DNA of 64,000 bases from CAYGYG01 sp964354155 (GTDB lineage: Bacteria; Hydrothermota; Tepidihabitantia; SM23-42; CAYGYG01). Shown here piece by piece: positions 25,546-32,300 of the stretch (the stretch's first letter is position 1; each line of letters begins with the position of its first letter). Location of the stretch: the NCBI GenBank assembly GCA_964354155.1, contig CAYGYG010000001.1, forward strand, positions 124,001 through 188,000, read 5' to 3'. Under the pieces are notes generated by a model. The model did not search any database. It was not told the DNA's origin and saw only the letters and a list, made by a program, of their open reading frames with translations. The position numbers were made by a program, and so were the translations under genes.

Positions 25546-26388
25546 ATGAAAGCATTCGAATGGCTTTTCAAGATTGACCGTCGGATCATCTTTCTGATCC
25601 TGGCCGCAGTCGTGATCCTGCCCTTGCTGGTCCCACTCAACCTGGGCGTGAAGATATCTCAGCCGGTCAAGGACTTGTTTGACGAGATCGACCGTCTTGA
25701 ACCACGGAGCAAGCCGCTGATGATTTCGGTCGATTTTGACCCTAACTCGATGCCCGAATTGTACCCGATGTATTTGGCGGTTCTGCGTCATGCCTTTGCC
25801 CGGAATATCAAAGTTGTGATTCTGGGGCTCTGGTTGACCGGCATCAACATCGGCGAGGAAGGTTTGCGCGAGGTGTCGGCCGACTTCAAAAAGGTCAACG
25901 GACAGGATTACGTGTTCCTGGGTTGGAAGGCCGGGATCGCGGCCGTAATCCTGGGGATGGGCGAGAGCATAGAGCGGGTTTTCCCGGCCGACTATTACAA
26001 CACGCCGCTCGATTCGCTTCCGCTGATGAGAGATGTCCGGAACTACTCGGACATCCCGTTTTTCGTCTCGCTGTCCGCGGGCGACCCCGGCTACCGGCAG
26101 TGGGTCACCTATGCCGGGTCCAGCTACAGCCTGCGTATCGGGGCGGGCGTCACGGCCGTTTCGGGCGCTGATGCCTATCCGTACCTTCAGACCGGTCAAT
26201 TGGTCGGATTGCTGGCCGGCATGAAGGGCGGCGCCGAATACGAGAATCTCCTCGGCAAGGCGGGTTACTACACGGGAGCTCAGATTGCGACCAAGGCGAT
26301 GGATTCCCAGTCTCTGGCTCACCTGGCTATCATGATCCTGGTGATCCTCGGCAATGTCGGGTTTCTGTTGGCAAGGAGGAAGAAATGA
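25546..26388 (+). CDS. Membrane-anchored soluble-domain protein, cassette gene 3
   Basis: 280 residues: one N-terminal helix (about 13-30), a large soluble alpha/beta domain (PLMISVDFDPNSMPELYPMYLAVLRHAFARNIKVVILGLW, DYVFLGWKAGIAAVILGMGESI) and a C-terminal helix. The end (GYYTGAQIATKAMDSQ, then LAHLAIMILVILGNVGFLL) resembles the end of gene 1 (ELYAASAYLSREATLL, then KIIIITLIILGSALMLA), so genes 1 and 3 may be distant relatives that pair with each other. A D-x-D-P motif (SVDFDPNS) lies early in the domain. Function unknown. Its stop overlaps the start of gene 4 by 4 nt. Confidence 0.75.
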   Translation: MKAFEWLFKIDRRIIFLILAAVVILPLLVPLNLGVKISQPVKDLFDEIDRLEPRSKPLMISVDFDPNSMPELYPMYLAVLRHAFARNIKVVILGLWLTGINIGEEGLREVSADFKKVNGQDYVFLGWKAGIAAVILGMGESIERVFPADYYNTPLDSLPLMRDVRNYSDIPFFVSLSAGDPGYRQWVTYAGSSYSLRIGAGVTAVSGADAYPYLQTGQLVGLLAGMKGGAEYENLLGKAGYYTGAQIATKAMDSQSLAHLAIMILVILGNVGFLLARRKK

Positions 26389-27014
26389 CGGTATTCTGGA
26401 CCTGGGTTGGTGCGCTGTTGACACTCTGCATATTCTCCTTCCTGTACAAGGATAACCCGTTCTACAAGTTCGCCGAGCACCTTTTTGTCGGTATTTCGCT
26501 CGGCTACAGCATCGCCGTGACGTGGCATAACGCGGTCTTCCCCGAGCTCTACGTGCCCTTGTTCCGGGACTTCCACCTTGCCAATCTGCGGCTGCTCATA
26601 CCGTTCATACTGGGGCTCATGTACCTTACGCGGTTTATCCCGAAGCTGTCGTGGATGTTCAAGCTGCCGATTGCGTTTCTGCTTGGCCTGTTCTCAGGCG
26701 CGGCGATCCCCCGCGAGTTCCAGGCCAATATCATAAAACAGATTCAAGGAAGTCTGCTGACGGCCGACTCATTCGCGAGATGGGATATTGCCCTTTTTGC
26801 GATAGTCGGGTTTGTCGGGGTTCTCTGTTCGCTTCTCTACTTCTTCTTCTCGCGCGAACGGAAGGGCATCCTGAAGCCGGCGTCGGAGATCGGCATTGTC
26901 TTCCTGATGGTTGGATTCGGCGCTTCGTTCGGCTATACGGTGATGGCGCGCGTCAGCCTGCTGATCGGCCGGGTACAGTTTCTGCTGGGTGACTGGCTGC
27001 ATATCATCAAGTAG
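26385..27014 (+). CDS. Polytopic membrane protein, cassette gene 4
   Basis: 209 residues with about six membrane helices. It begins VFWTWVGALLTLCIFSFLYKDNPFYKFAEHLFVGISLGYS; the NPFYKFAEHLFVG loop is polar and looks conserved. ATGA overlap with gene 3 (AAATGACGG; AAGGAGGAAGAA precedes it). I do not recognise the family. The four genes look like one obligate complex of two multi-pass proteins and two anchored proteins with related soluble domains. Confidence 0.76.
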   Translation: MTVFWTWVGALLTLCIFSFLYKDNPFYKFAEHLFVGISLGYSIAVTWHNAVFPELYVPLFRDFHLANLRLLIPFILGLMYLTRFIPKLSWMFKLPIAFLLGLFSGAAIPREFQANIIKQIQGSLLTADSFARWDIALFAIVGFVGVLCSLLYFFFSRERKGILKPASEIGIVFLMVGFGASFGYTVMARVSLLIGRVQFLLGDWLHIIK

Positions 27015-27490
27015 GGGGTCAGGCCGTTCTGGCGCAAAGTGACCGAGTCGCCCTAGAAGCCTTGCTCCGTATGCCGTAGGGGCAATTCACGTTGAAAATC
27101 CCGGCCTGAGGGAAATTGCCCTTCTCTTGGGCGGTTCTTGTTGAAAATCCCCACCGAGACAAAACGCCCCTACATAATCCTTTGCCGATGAGCCTATTGA
27201 TCTCGGCATTGATTCGTTTACAGAAGTGAATAGAATCCAAATGCTTCTCCCTACGGCACGCCTGTGTCCCCCCACGGGGCCTTAGGCCGGAGGGAGACAC
27301 AGAGGTGACTTCGTTCAAGATGACAAGCAGGAGTGTCATTCTGAGTCCCGCTTTGCGGGACGAAGAATCTCAATTAGAGCCTTAGGCCGTCGTCAGACAT
27401 AGGATCAACGATACTAACGTTATAGCGATCATAAGGTCTGTCATCACTGTAATCTGCCGTTCTATCGTCCTAATCTATGTGCCTCTGGCA
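27015..27490. other. Intergenic stretch without a gene, rich in repeats
   Basis: Besides the element at 27076-27173, it holds at 27335-27372 a GTCATTCTGAG...GAAGAATCTC copy with the perfect hairpin GTCCCGC-TTT-GCGGGAC, a widely seen intergenic palindrome type. The last 70 bases repeat words also found near 23730 and 37190 (CACTGTAATC, GTTCTATC). The open frame on the minus strand here is low-complexity and not a gene. Confidence 0.7.
27076..27173. repeat. Two-unit inverted-repeat element
   Basis: Ends GTAGGGGC (27076-27083) and GCCCCTAC (27166-27173) are perfect inverted repeats. Inside are two similar hairpin units, each GGGC...GTTGAAAATCCC...GCCC: GGGCAATT 27080-27087 pairs with AATTGCCC 27114-27121, and the second unit (27129-27169) pairs imperfectly. 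GTTGAAAATCCC is repeated at 27091 and 27140. It looks like a small non-coding mobile or REP-type element. Confidence 0.7.
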
Positions 27491-27525
27491 CAAAGAAAAG
27501 GGTAGAAGAGAGATCTCTTCTACCC
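27491..27525 (-). terminator. Intrinsic terminator of the lipoprotein gene
   Basis: Minus-strand stem of 12 bp GGGTAGAAGAGA / TCTCTTCTACCC (27525-27500) with a 2-nt loop, then TTTTCTTTG. Confidence 0.88.
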
Positions 27526-27547
27526 TGATTCTTTTGGTCGAGCGTCT

Positions 27548-28147
27548 TTACTTAATGTCGGACGAGGTCAGTACAACATCAGCAATAGTCTTTATTCCAA
27601 CTACCGTATTCTCAGAATGCGTGTGAACACTGCCAACACCTTTGGCAAGCCATGAATAGGAAATGAAGCCGGCGATGTTGTATTCGACCTTCCAGGCTGT
27701 GTAGTCGCCCGCCTCAACGGTGACGTCCTCTTCGGCAATCACCTTGGCGGTGACGCCGCTGTCCGGGTGCCAGGTTTTGCCGGCTTCAAGCGGCAGCGCC
27801 AGCACCGTGTCCGGCTTGGTGTCGTCAAGCTTGGCGTACGAGAGAATGTAGTCGCCGGCGTCAAGCAGATAGTAGGTGCTGGTTGATGAGGTCGTCTGGC
27901 CGGTTGATTTGATGGTCGTGTTTGTGGTGGAGGAGAATTGGACGACGTCTTCGCCGCTGGTCAACTTGGCTTCGGCCTTTGCCTCGGTCTTTGAAGTGCT
28001 GGTGGTTACGATCGTCGTATCGGTTTTGGTATAGCCCGCGTAGTTCCACACGCTGCCTACCGCCATTGGCGAATAGTCAGCTCCGCCGCCGAAGATACCA
28101 CAGCTGACAAACATCAAGATCGGCAAAGCTAAGAGTAGTTTTTTCAT
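27548..28147 (-). CDS. Small lipoprotein, function unknown
   Basis: 199 residues from the ATG at 28147. Signal peptide MKKLLLALPILMFVSC with lipobox FVSC-G. The mature part begins with a Thr/Ser-rich stretch and forms mostly beta strands (SVWNYAGYT, YYLLDAGDYILSYAKLDD, VTVEAGDYTAWKVEYNIAGF, YSWLAKGVGSVHTHS), a pattern seen in uncharacterised secreted proteins of this bacterial group. The in-frame TTG at 28177 adds ten residues before the signal peptide and is unlikely. A strong promoter lies 182 nt upstream. Confidence 0.8.
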   Translation of the reverse strand: MKKLLLALPILMFVSCGIFGGGADYSPMAVGSVWNYAGYTKTDTTIVTTSTSKTEAKAEAKLTSGEDVVQFSSTTNTTIKSTGQTTSSTSTYYLLDAGDYILSYAKLDDTKPDTVLALPLEAGKTWHPDSGVTAKVIAEEDVTVEAGDYTAWKVEYNIAGFISYSWLAKGVGSVHTHSENTVVGIKTIADVVLTSSDIK

Positions 28148-28329
28148 TTTTCTTGTCACCTTTTCGGTCTGGTTCAATCATCTTGACCCGTTTGCTGCTA
28201 TCTGGAATCGGGCCGCATAAAGGGCATGGCACCCTGGACAGGATAGTCGGTGCTGTGCATGTTTCCGCAGGGAGGTTCCTTGTTGAGCCGAGGAACAGGT
28301 GCCAATCATATTCCGGAAGATGTAGTTAA
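28148..28329 (-). other. Long, probably structured 5' leader of the lipoprotein gene
   Basis: From the predicted transcript start (28329) to the ATG. It contains a long-range pairing TGGCACC / GGTGCCA and an inner GTTCC / GGAAC stem. A 43-codon open frame (28309-28178) also fits; its product has CPGCHAL (a CxxCH motif) but there is no ribosome site, so I do not call it a gene. It matches no riboswitch class that I can recognise. Confidence 0.4.
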
Positions 28330-28335
28330 TTGGCA

Positions 28336-28363
28336 ATTATAGCGGGAATCCTCGAAATGTCAA
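28336..28363 (-). promoter_or_regulatory. Promoter of the lipoprotein gene
   Basis: Perfect TTGACA (28363-28358), 16 bp, perfect TATAAT (28341-28336). Confidence 0.82.
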
Positions 28364-28392
28364 GTGTCCGGATATTCTCTAGCCGTTTCAGG

Positions 28393-28848
28393 TCAGGCCT
28401 GGGCCCCGGACTGAGGCCGAGCCGGGTCAGGATACTTCTGCTTAACAAAGTCGTTTATCTTGTCCCGCAGGTCGCCTTCAGATGGGAGGTAGAGAAAGAG
28501 GCCCCGGAAGTTGTTGAGGAAAGTCCGTTTGGCAAAAGGGCTCAGCAGGATACCGTTCTTGCCGGAATAATAGCGGCGGAATTCCTTGAATTCCCGCCGG
28601 TTCGTGTAGTAGAGCTTCTTGATGGTGACGCTATCCTGATCGAGTACATATACGGTCGGGAGAAAGAACGAATTGAGCGAGGCGAATAGAAAGAGAAGAC
28701 CGAGGACGACCCAGAAGGCACCGTAGAAGATCTGAATTAAGGTCAGAAAGAATACGATTATCGCCAGAGAAATTACCGTCTTGATCGGTGCGTACCGAGC
28801 CGGATGAAACGTCCAGGTTATCGGGGCGGCCGACGGGATATCATTCAC
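28393..28848 (-). CDS. Small membrane protein with a PH-like soluble part
   Basis: 151 residues. Two adjacent membrane helices (about 22-42 and 46-64), then a beta-rich soluble domain (TVYVLDQDSVTIKKLYYTNRREFKEFRRYYSGKNGILLSPF) of the bacterial PH / YcxB-like shape, and a Pro/Gln-rich tail. Function unknown. It stands alone between the lipoprotein promoter and the tRNA gene. No promoter of the strong type is seen before it. Confidence 0.62.
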   Translation of the reverse strand: MNDIPSAAPITWTFHPARYAPIKTVISLAIIVFFLTLIQIFYGAFWVVLGLLFLFASLNSFFLPTVYVLDQDSVTIKKLYYTNRREFKEFRRYYSGKNGILLSPFAKRTFLNNFRGLFLYLPSEGDLRDKINDFVKQKYPDPARPQSGAQA

Positions 28849-28975
28849 AATACCGCCGCGTCGTTTCCAATTTCAAGTCCCCGCCTGCCGAGTACACTGT
28901 GCAAGAAAAGACGGGTTGCCTGATGTGATCAGTTGAAACCAGCATTTTGATATTTGATTATTGATATGGATAAAA

Positions 28976-29049
28976 TGGGCCCGATCCGACTTGAACGGAT
29001 GACCAGCTGATTATGAGTCAGCTGCTCTAACCAACTGAGCTACGGGCCC
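28976..29049 (-). tRNA. tRNA with anticodon CAU (elongator Met, or Ile2 with lysidine)
   Basis: 74 nt that fold into a full cloverleaf: acceptor GGGCCCG / CGGGCCC with discriminator A, D stem GCTC / GAGC, anticodon stem GCTGA / TCAGC with loop CTCATAA, T stem ATCCG / CGGAT with TTCAAGT. The 3' CCA is not encoded. The anticodon CAU is not an initiator here because the first acceptor pair is G-C; whether it reads AUG or, after lysidine modification, AUA cannot be settled by eye. Confidence 0.93.
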
Positions 29050-29104
29050 AAAGATGCGCCAAAGGCCGCCGGAAACCGACGGTACTAAACAATCGAACAG
29101 CGTC

Positions 29105-29132
29105 AATATAATCGTAACGGCTGAGTTGTCAA
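29105..29132 (-). promoter_or_regulatory. Promoter of the tRNA gene
   Basis: TTGACA (29132-29127), 16 bp, TATATT (29110-29105). It would give a 5' leader of about 49 nt for RNase P. It points away from the promoter at 29175. Confidence 0.7.
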
Positions 29133-29174
29133 GGGCGCGATTCGCCCTCGGGCCTTCATGGTCCGAGCTTCTTC

Positions 29175-29202
29175 TTGACATGAACTGCTTTCCGTATATG
29201 AT
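29175..29202 (+). promoter_or_regulatory. Promoter of the 29210 lipoprotein gene
   Basis: TTGACA (29175-29180), 16 bp, TATGAT (29197-29202). The predicted start is at 29209, one base before the ATG: a leaderless message. The start at 29054 suggested by the open frame would lie upstream of this promoter. Confidence 0.72.
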
Positions 29203-29209
29203 ACTGCCT

Positions 29210-29767
29210 ATGAAAAAGCTAATGCTAATTTCCATTATTTTCGCGCTTTGTTTCGTTGCCTGCCGCAAGGATGACGATGATGGGCCGCCGCCACCACCGC
29301 CGCCGGCTCAGAAGAACGCAATCGACCTGCTCCCCAAGGATAACGAAATCAGCGGCTGGACCAAGAGCGAAGCGGTCAGGATTGCCGGCACTCCCGATGA
29401 ATTGACCGCGATCATCGACGGCGAGGCCGTTCCCTACATCAACAACAACTTCAAAGATGCGGTTTTCCAGAAGTACCAGGGAGTCATTGGTTCAAACACT
29501 ATAACTCTGGAGGTTCGCATCTTCGACATGCGCGACACGGCCAATACCCGGAAGGTCTACCAAGATGTCGCCGCGGGTGGCGAACAACCCTGGAATAACC
29601 ATCCCGGCGTTGAAGGCCGTATCAATGACAGTTTCCTGTTCGACTACATGGTCGAATTCTGGGAAGCCAAGTTCTACACGCGCATTTTCATTCAAGAGAG
29701 GAGTGCGGCGGCGCTGGACATTGCCAAGACTTTCGGCCTCAACATCTCGGCGGCAATCAAAGAGTAG
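29210..29767 (+). CDS. Lipoprotein with a polyproline spacer
   Basis: 185 residues from the ATG at 29210. Signal peptide MKKLMLISIIFALCFVAC with lipobox FVAC-R, followed by an acidic DDDDG and seven Pro in a row (about 24-32), a rigid spacer. The globular part (IDLLPKDNEISGWTKSEAVRIAGT, YINNNFKDAVFQKYQGV, LEVRIFDMRDTANTRKVYQDVA) resembles the uncharacterised secreted domain in which a DUF6599-like fold is common; I am not sure of that family. It is followed after 6 nt by a DUF362 protein and then a polyferredoxin, so it may belong to the same redox unit. Confidence 0.78.
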   Translation: MKKLMLISIIFALCFVACRKDDDDGPPPPPPPAQKNAIDLLPKDNEISGWTKSEAVRIAGTPDELTAIIDGEAVPYINNNFKDAVFQKYQGVIGSNTITLEVRIFDMRDTANTRKVYQDVAAGGEQPWNNHPGVEGRINDSFLFDYMVEFWEAKFYTRIFIQERSAAALDIAKTFGLNISAAIKE

Positions 29768-29773
29768 TCTCGT

Positions 29774-30697
29774 ATGAAGAATATCTCGCGCCGCGATTTT
29801 TTGAGACAGGCGATGGCGGCGGCCTTATCCGCCGCCCTTCTGCACAACGGCCGTGGTCTTTTTGCCCAGGAACCGGAGACGATGGACCTGGTGGTCGCAA
29901 AAGGAGACAAGGTTAAGGCGCTGAAAAAGGCCCTTGAGGCCTACGGCGGTATCGGCCGGTTCGTCAAGCCCCAAGATCGGGTCCTAATCAAACCCAACAT
30001 CTCTTTTGCGAGCCCGCCGGAGTGGGGCGCAACCACGAGTCCGGAGCTGATCGTCGAGGTCGCTCGGGCTTGCCTTGAGGCCGGGGCCAAAAAAGTTATT
30101 ATCGCTGACTACCCGCTGAGTGCTGCCGAGGTCTGTTATGCAAAGTGCGGACTCAAAAAGGCGATGGAGCAACTCCCACAAGTCGATGTTGTACTGTTGA
30201 CCCAGGAGCGATTCTTTGTCGAGACCGAGGTGCCGCAAGGACTGGTCCTCAAGTCGACCAGGCTGGCCCGGGAGCTCTCCAAGAGCGATGTCCTGATCAG
30301 CATGCCCACGGCCAAGTCGCATTCGGCTACCGGCGTGAGTCTGGGCTTGAAGGGCCTGATGGGTCTGATCTGGGACCGCGGTTACTTCCATCAGGATGTT
30401 GACCTAAATCAGGCGGTCGCGGACCTGGCCACAATTGTCAAACCAAACCTGGTGATCATGGATGCCTCGCGGCCACTGACATCGGGCGGCCCCGGTGGTC
30501 CGGGTGTGGTCAAGGAGCTGAACAAGGTGATTGTCGGTGTTGATCCGGTGGCGGTCGATTCCTATACGGTCGGTCTCGTCAAGTGGTATAACAAAGTGTT
30601 CGCCGGCAAGAACGTTAAGCACATCGCCTTAGCCGCCAAGATGGGCTTGGGGGAGATTGATGTTACGAAACTGAAGATAAAGGAGCTCCTGGCCTAG
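29774..30697 (+). CDS. DUF362 protein with Tat signal
   Basis: 307 residues. The N-terminus MKNISRRDFLRQAMAAALSAALL is a twin-arginine signal (SRRDFL). The rest is a DUF362 domain: RVLIKPNISFA, AKKVIIADYPLS, DVLISMPTAKSHSATGVSLGLKGLMGLI and VDPVAVDSYTVGLVKW. DUF362 proteins often sit next to ferredoxins or carry Fe-S domains, but their reaction is unknown. It is directly followed by a NapH/NapG-like membrane polyferredoxin, suggesting a redox role outside the cytoplasmic membrane. Confidence 0.88.
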   Translation: MKNISRRDFLRQAMAAALSAALLHNGRGLFAQEPETMDLVVAKGDKVKALKKALEAYGGIGRFVKPQDRVLIKPNISFASPPEWGATTSPELIVEVARACLEAGAKKVIIADYPLSAAEVCYAKCGLKKAMEQLPQVDVVLLTQERFFVETEVPQGLVLKSTRLARELSKSDVLISMPTAKSHSATGVSLGLKGLMGLIWDRGYFHQDVDLNQAVADLATIVKPNLVIMDASRPLTSGGPGGPGVVKELNKVIVGVDPVAVDSYTVGLVKWYNKVFAGKNVKHIALAAKMGLGEIDVTKLKIKELLA

Positions 30698-30732
30698 TAT
30701 CCGGCCTTGCCGGGGCCTGCGCCGGAACCAGC

Positions 30733-32244
30733 ATGCCAAAGCGAACCCCATCTACGATGGCGAAGTGGCTCAAGGCAACGCGTATTGCCTCGCAGATCCT
30801 TTTCCTGGTTCTATTCGTCTACCTTTTCAGGGCCTCGGCCAGCGTCGCCCGCCCGCTGTTCACCAATCCTTTCTTTCAGTCCGACCCATTGCTCTTTATC
30901 GCGACCTCGCTAGCCAACCGCAGTCTGCTTCCGTTCTTGCTGCCCTTGCTTTTCATGCTCGCGACGGCTGTCCTGGGCCGCGTTTTCTGCGGTTTTGTCT
31001 GCCCGCTCGGTTCGCTGATTGACGGTTTTGACGCTGTGGTCGGCCGGATAAAATACCGCAAGCTGGACTTCAGATTCCTCAAATACTATCTGCTTTTCTT
31101 TCTCCTTGTGCTGGCGCTGTTGGGCAGTACCTTGGTTTTCTTCTTTGACCCGATAGTCATCACCGGGCGCAGTTTTGTTGGTGTCATTCGGCCGGTTGTG
31201 TCCTTGCTGACCGGCAGTCCAGTCATGCACAACGGCATCATTTTCTTTGCTATCATGGCCGGAATTTTGATGTTTGGTTTCATTCAAAAGCGTTTCTGGT
31301 GTCGCAATCTATGCCCGCTGGGCGCACTGCTCGGGCTGGTCGGTCGTTTTTCCCTGCTGCGATACCGACTCGATGATGACTGCAAAGAATGCAGTCTCTG
31401 TGCCCGGCTCTGCCCGACCCAGGCGATTGACTCGGACGAGCGGGTGATAACCAGCAGCGAGTGTATCCGGTGCATGAATTGCCTGGGCGATTGTCCCGAA
31501 AAGAAGATCCACATTGGTTTCGGCGTAGGTCCGCTTCCCGGTCCGGGTCCGGATCTGAGCCGGCGTGGTTTCTTGGCCTCAGTCGGTTTAGGTATCATTG
31601 CCGCGCCCTTGCTCAAGACCGATTTTTTGACCAAGATCAACCTAGGCAAAGTGATTCGTCCGCCGGGAGCGATTCCCGAAAGCCTCTTTCTTAATGCCTG
31701 TGTACGCTGCGGCGAATGTGTGAAAGTTTGTCCGACCCGAGGCTTGCAGCCGGTCATGTTTCAAGGTGGCCTTGCTGGCCTGTTTGCGCCACGGTTGGAG
31801 GCACGGATCGGAGGGTGTGAGCGGAACTGCAACGGTTGCGGGCAGGTCTGCCCGACCGGGGCGATCCGCAAGCTGTCGCTTGACGAGAAGAGCTACGTGA
31901 AGATGGGCACGGCCGTGATTCATAAAGAGATGTGCCTGGCCTGGGAGCAAGACAAGGTGTGCCTGATCTGTGATGAGGCCTGTCCGTATAATGCGATCAC
32001 TTCGCGGCTGGCCGAGGCAGCGGGCAGCCGTTTGTTAAGACCTTTCATAGACGAAGAGTTATGCACCGGCTGCGGCATCTGCGAGTCGCGGTGCCCGATC
32101 GCCGGTCCTTCGGCGATTGAAATCTTGCCGATCGGTGAAGAGCGGTTGAGTAAGGGTTCATACATGACGGCGCGAAAGAGGGAGCTTCGAGAACAGCTGG
32201 AGCGGGGCACCAATGAAGATATTCCTTCAGGGTTCATTGAATGA
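30733..32244 (+). CDS. NapH/NapG-like membrane polyferredoxin fusion
   Basis: 503 residues. Four to five N-terminal helices with the two NapH/RdxA CxxxCP motifs (FCGFVCPLG, WCRNLCPLG), then two [4Fe-4S] motifs (CKECSLCARLCP, CIRCMNCLGDCP). After a Gly/Pro linker comes a second Tat-like signal inside the chain (SRRGFLASVGLGIIAAPLL, about 277), then four more cluster motifs (CVRCGECVKVCP, CNGCGQVCP with C before, CLICDEACP with C before, CTGCGICESRCP). This reads as NapH joined to NapG. It probably carries electrons across or along the membrane, perhaps to the DUF362 protein. The ATG at 30733 has no clear ribosome site; an ATG at 30757 is possible. Confidence 0.88.
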   Translation: MPKRTPSTMAKWLKATRIASQILFLVLFVYLFRASASVARPLFTNPFFQSDPLLFIATSLANRSLLPFLLPLLFMLATAVLGRVFCGFVCPLGSLIDGFDAVVGRIKYRKLDFRFLKYYLLFFLLVLALLGSTLVFFFDPIVITGRSFVGVIRPVVSLLTGSPVMHNGIIFFAIMAGILMFGFIQKRFWCRNLCPLGALLGLVGRFSLLRYRLDDDCKECSLCARLCPTQAIDSDERVITSSECIRCMNCLGDCPEKKIHIGFGVGPLPGPGPDLSRRGFLASVGLGIIAAPLLKTDFLTKINLGKVIRPPGAIPESLFLNACVRCGECVKVCPTRGLQPVMFQGGLAGLFAPRLEARIGGCERNCNGCGQVCPTGAIRKLSLDEKSYVKMGTAVIHKEMCLAWEQDKVCLICDEACPYNAITSRLAEAAGSRLLRPFIDEELCTGCGICESRCPIAGPSAIEILPIGEERLSKGSYMTARKRELREQLERGTNEDIPSGFIE

Positions 32245-32300
32245 GAAGAACCTCTAAGGCGGCCAATGGCTGAAGCGTACATCAAGACCAGGCAGGCCGG

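Noticed and set aside
27019..27339. 106-codon minus-strand open frame
   Set aside because: It runs through inverted-repeat elements and has no ribosome site or protein-like pattern.
28178..28309. 43-codon minus-strand frame with CPGCHAL
   Set aside because: No ribosome site, no signal peptide for a c-type haem protein, and it lies in a leader with RNA-like pairing. It may be chance.
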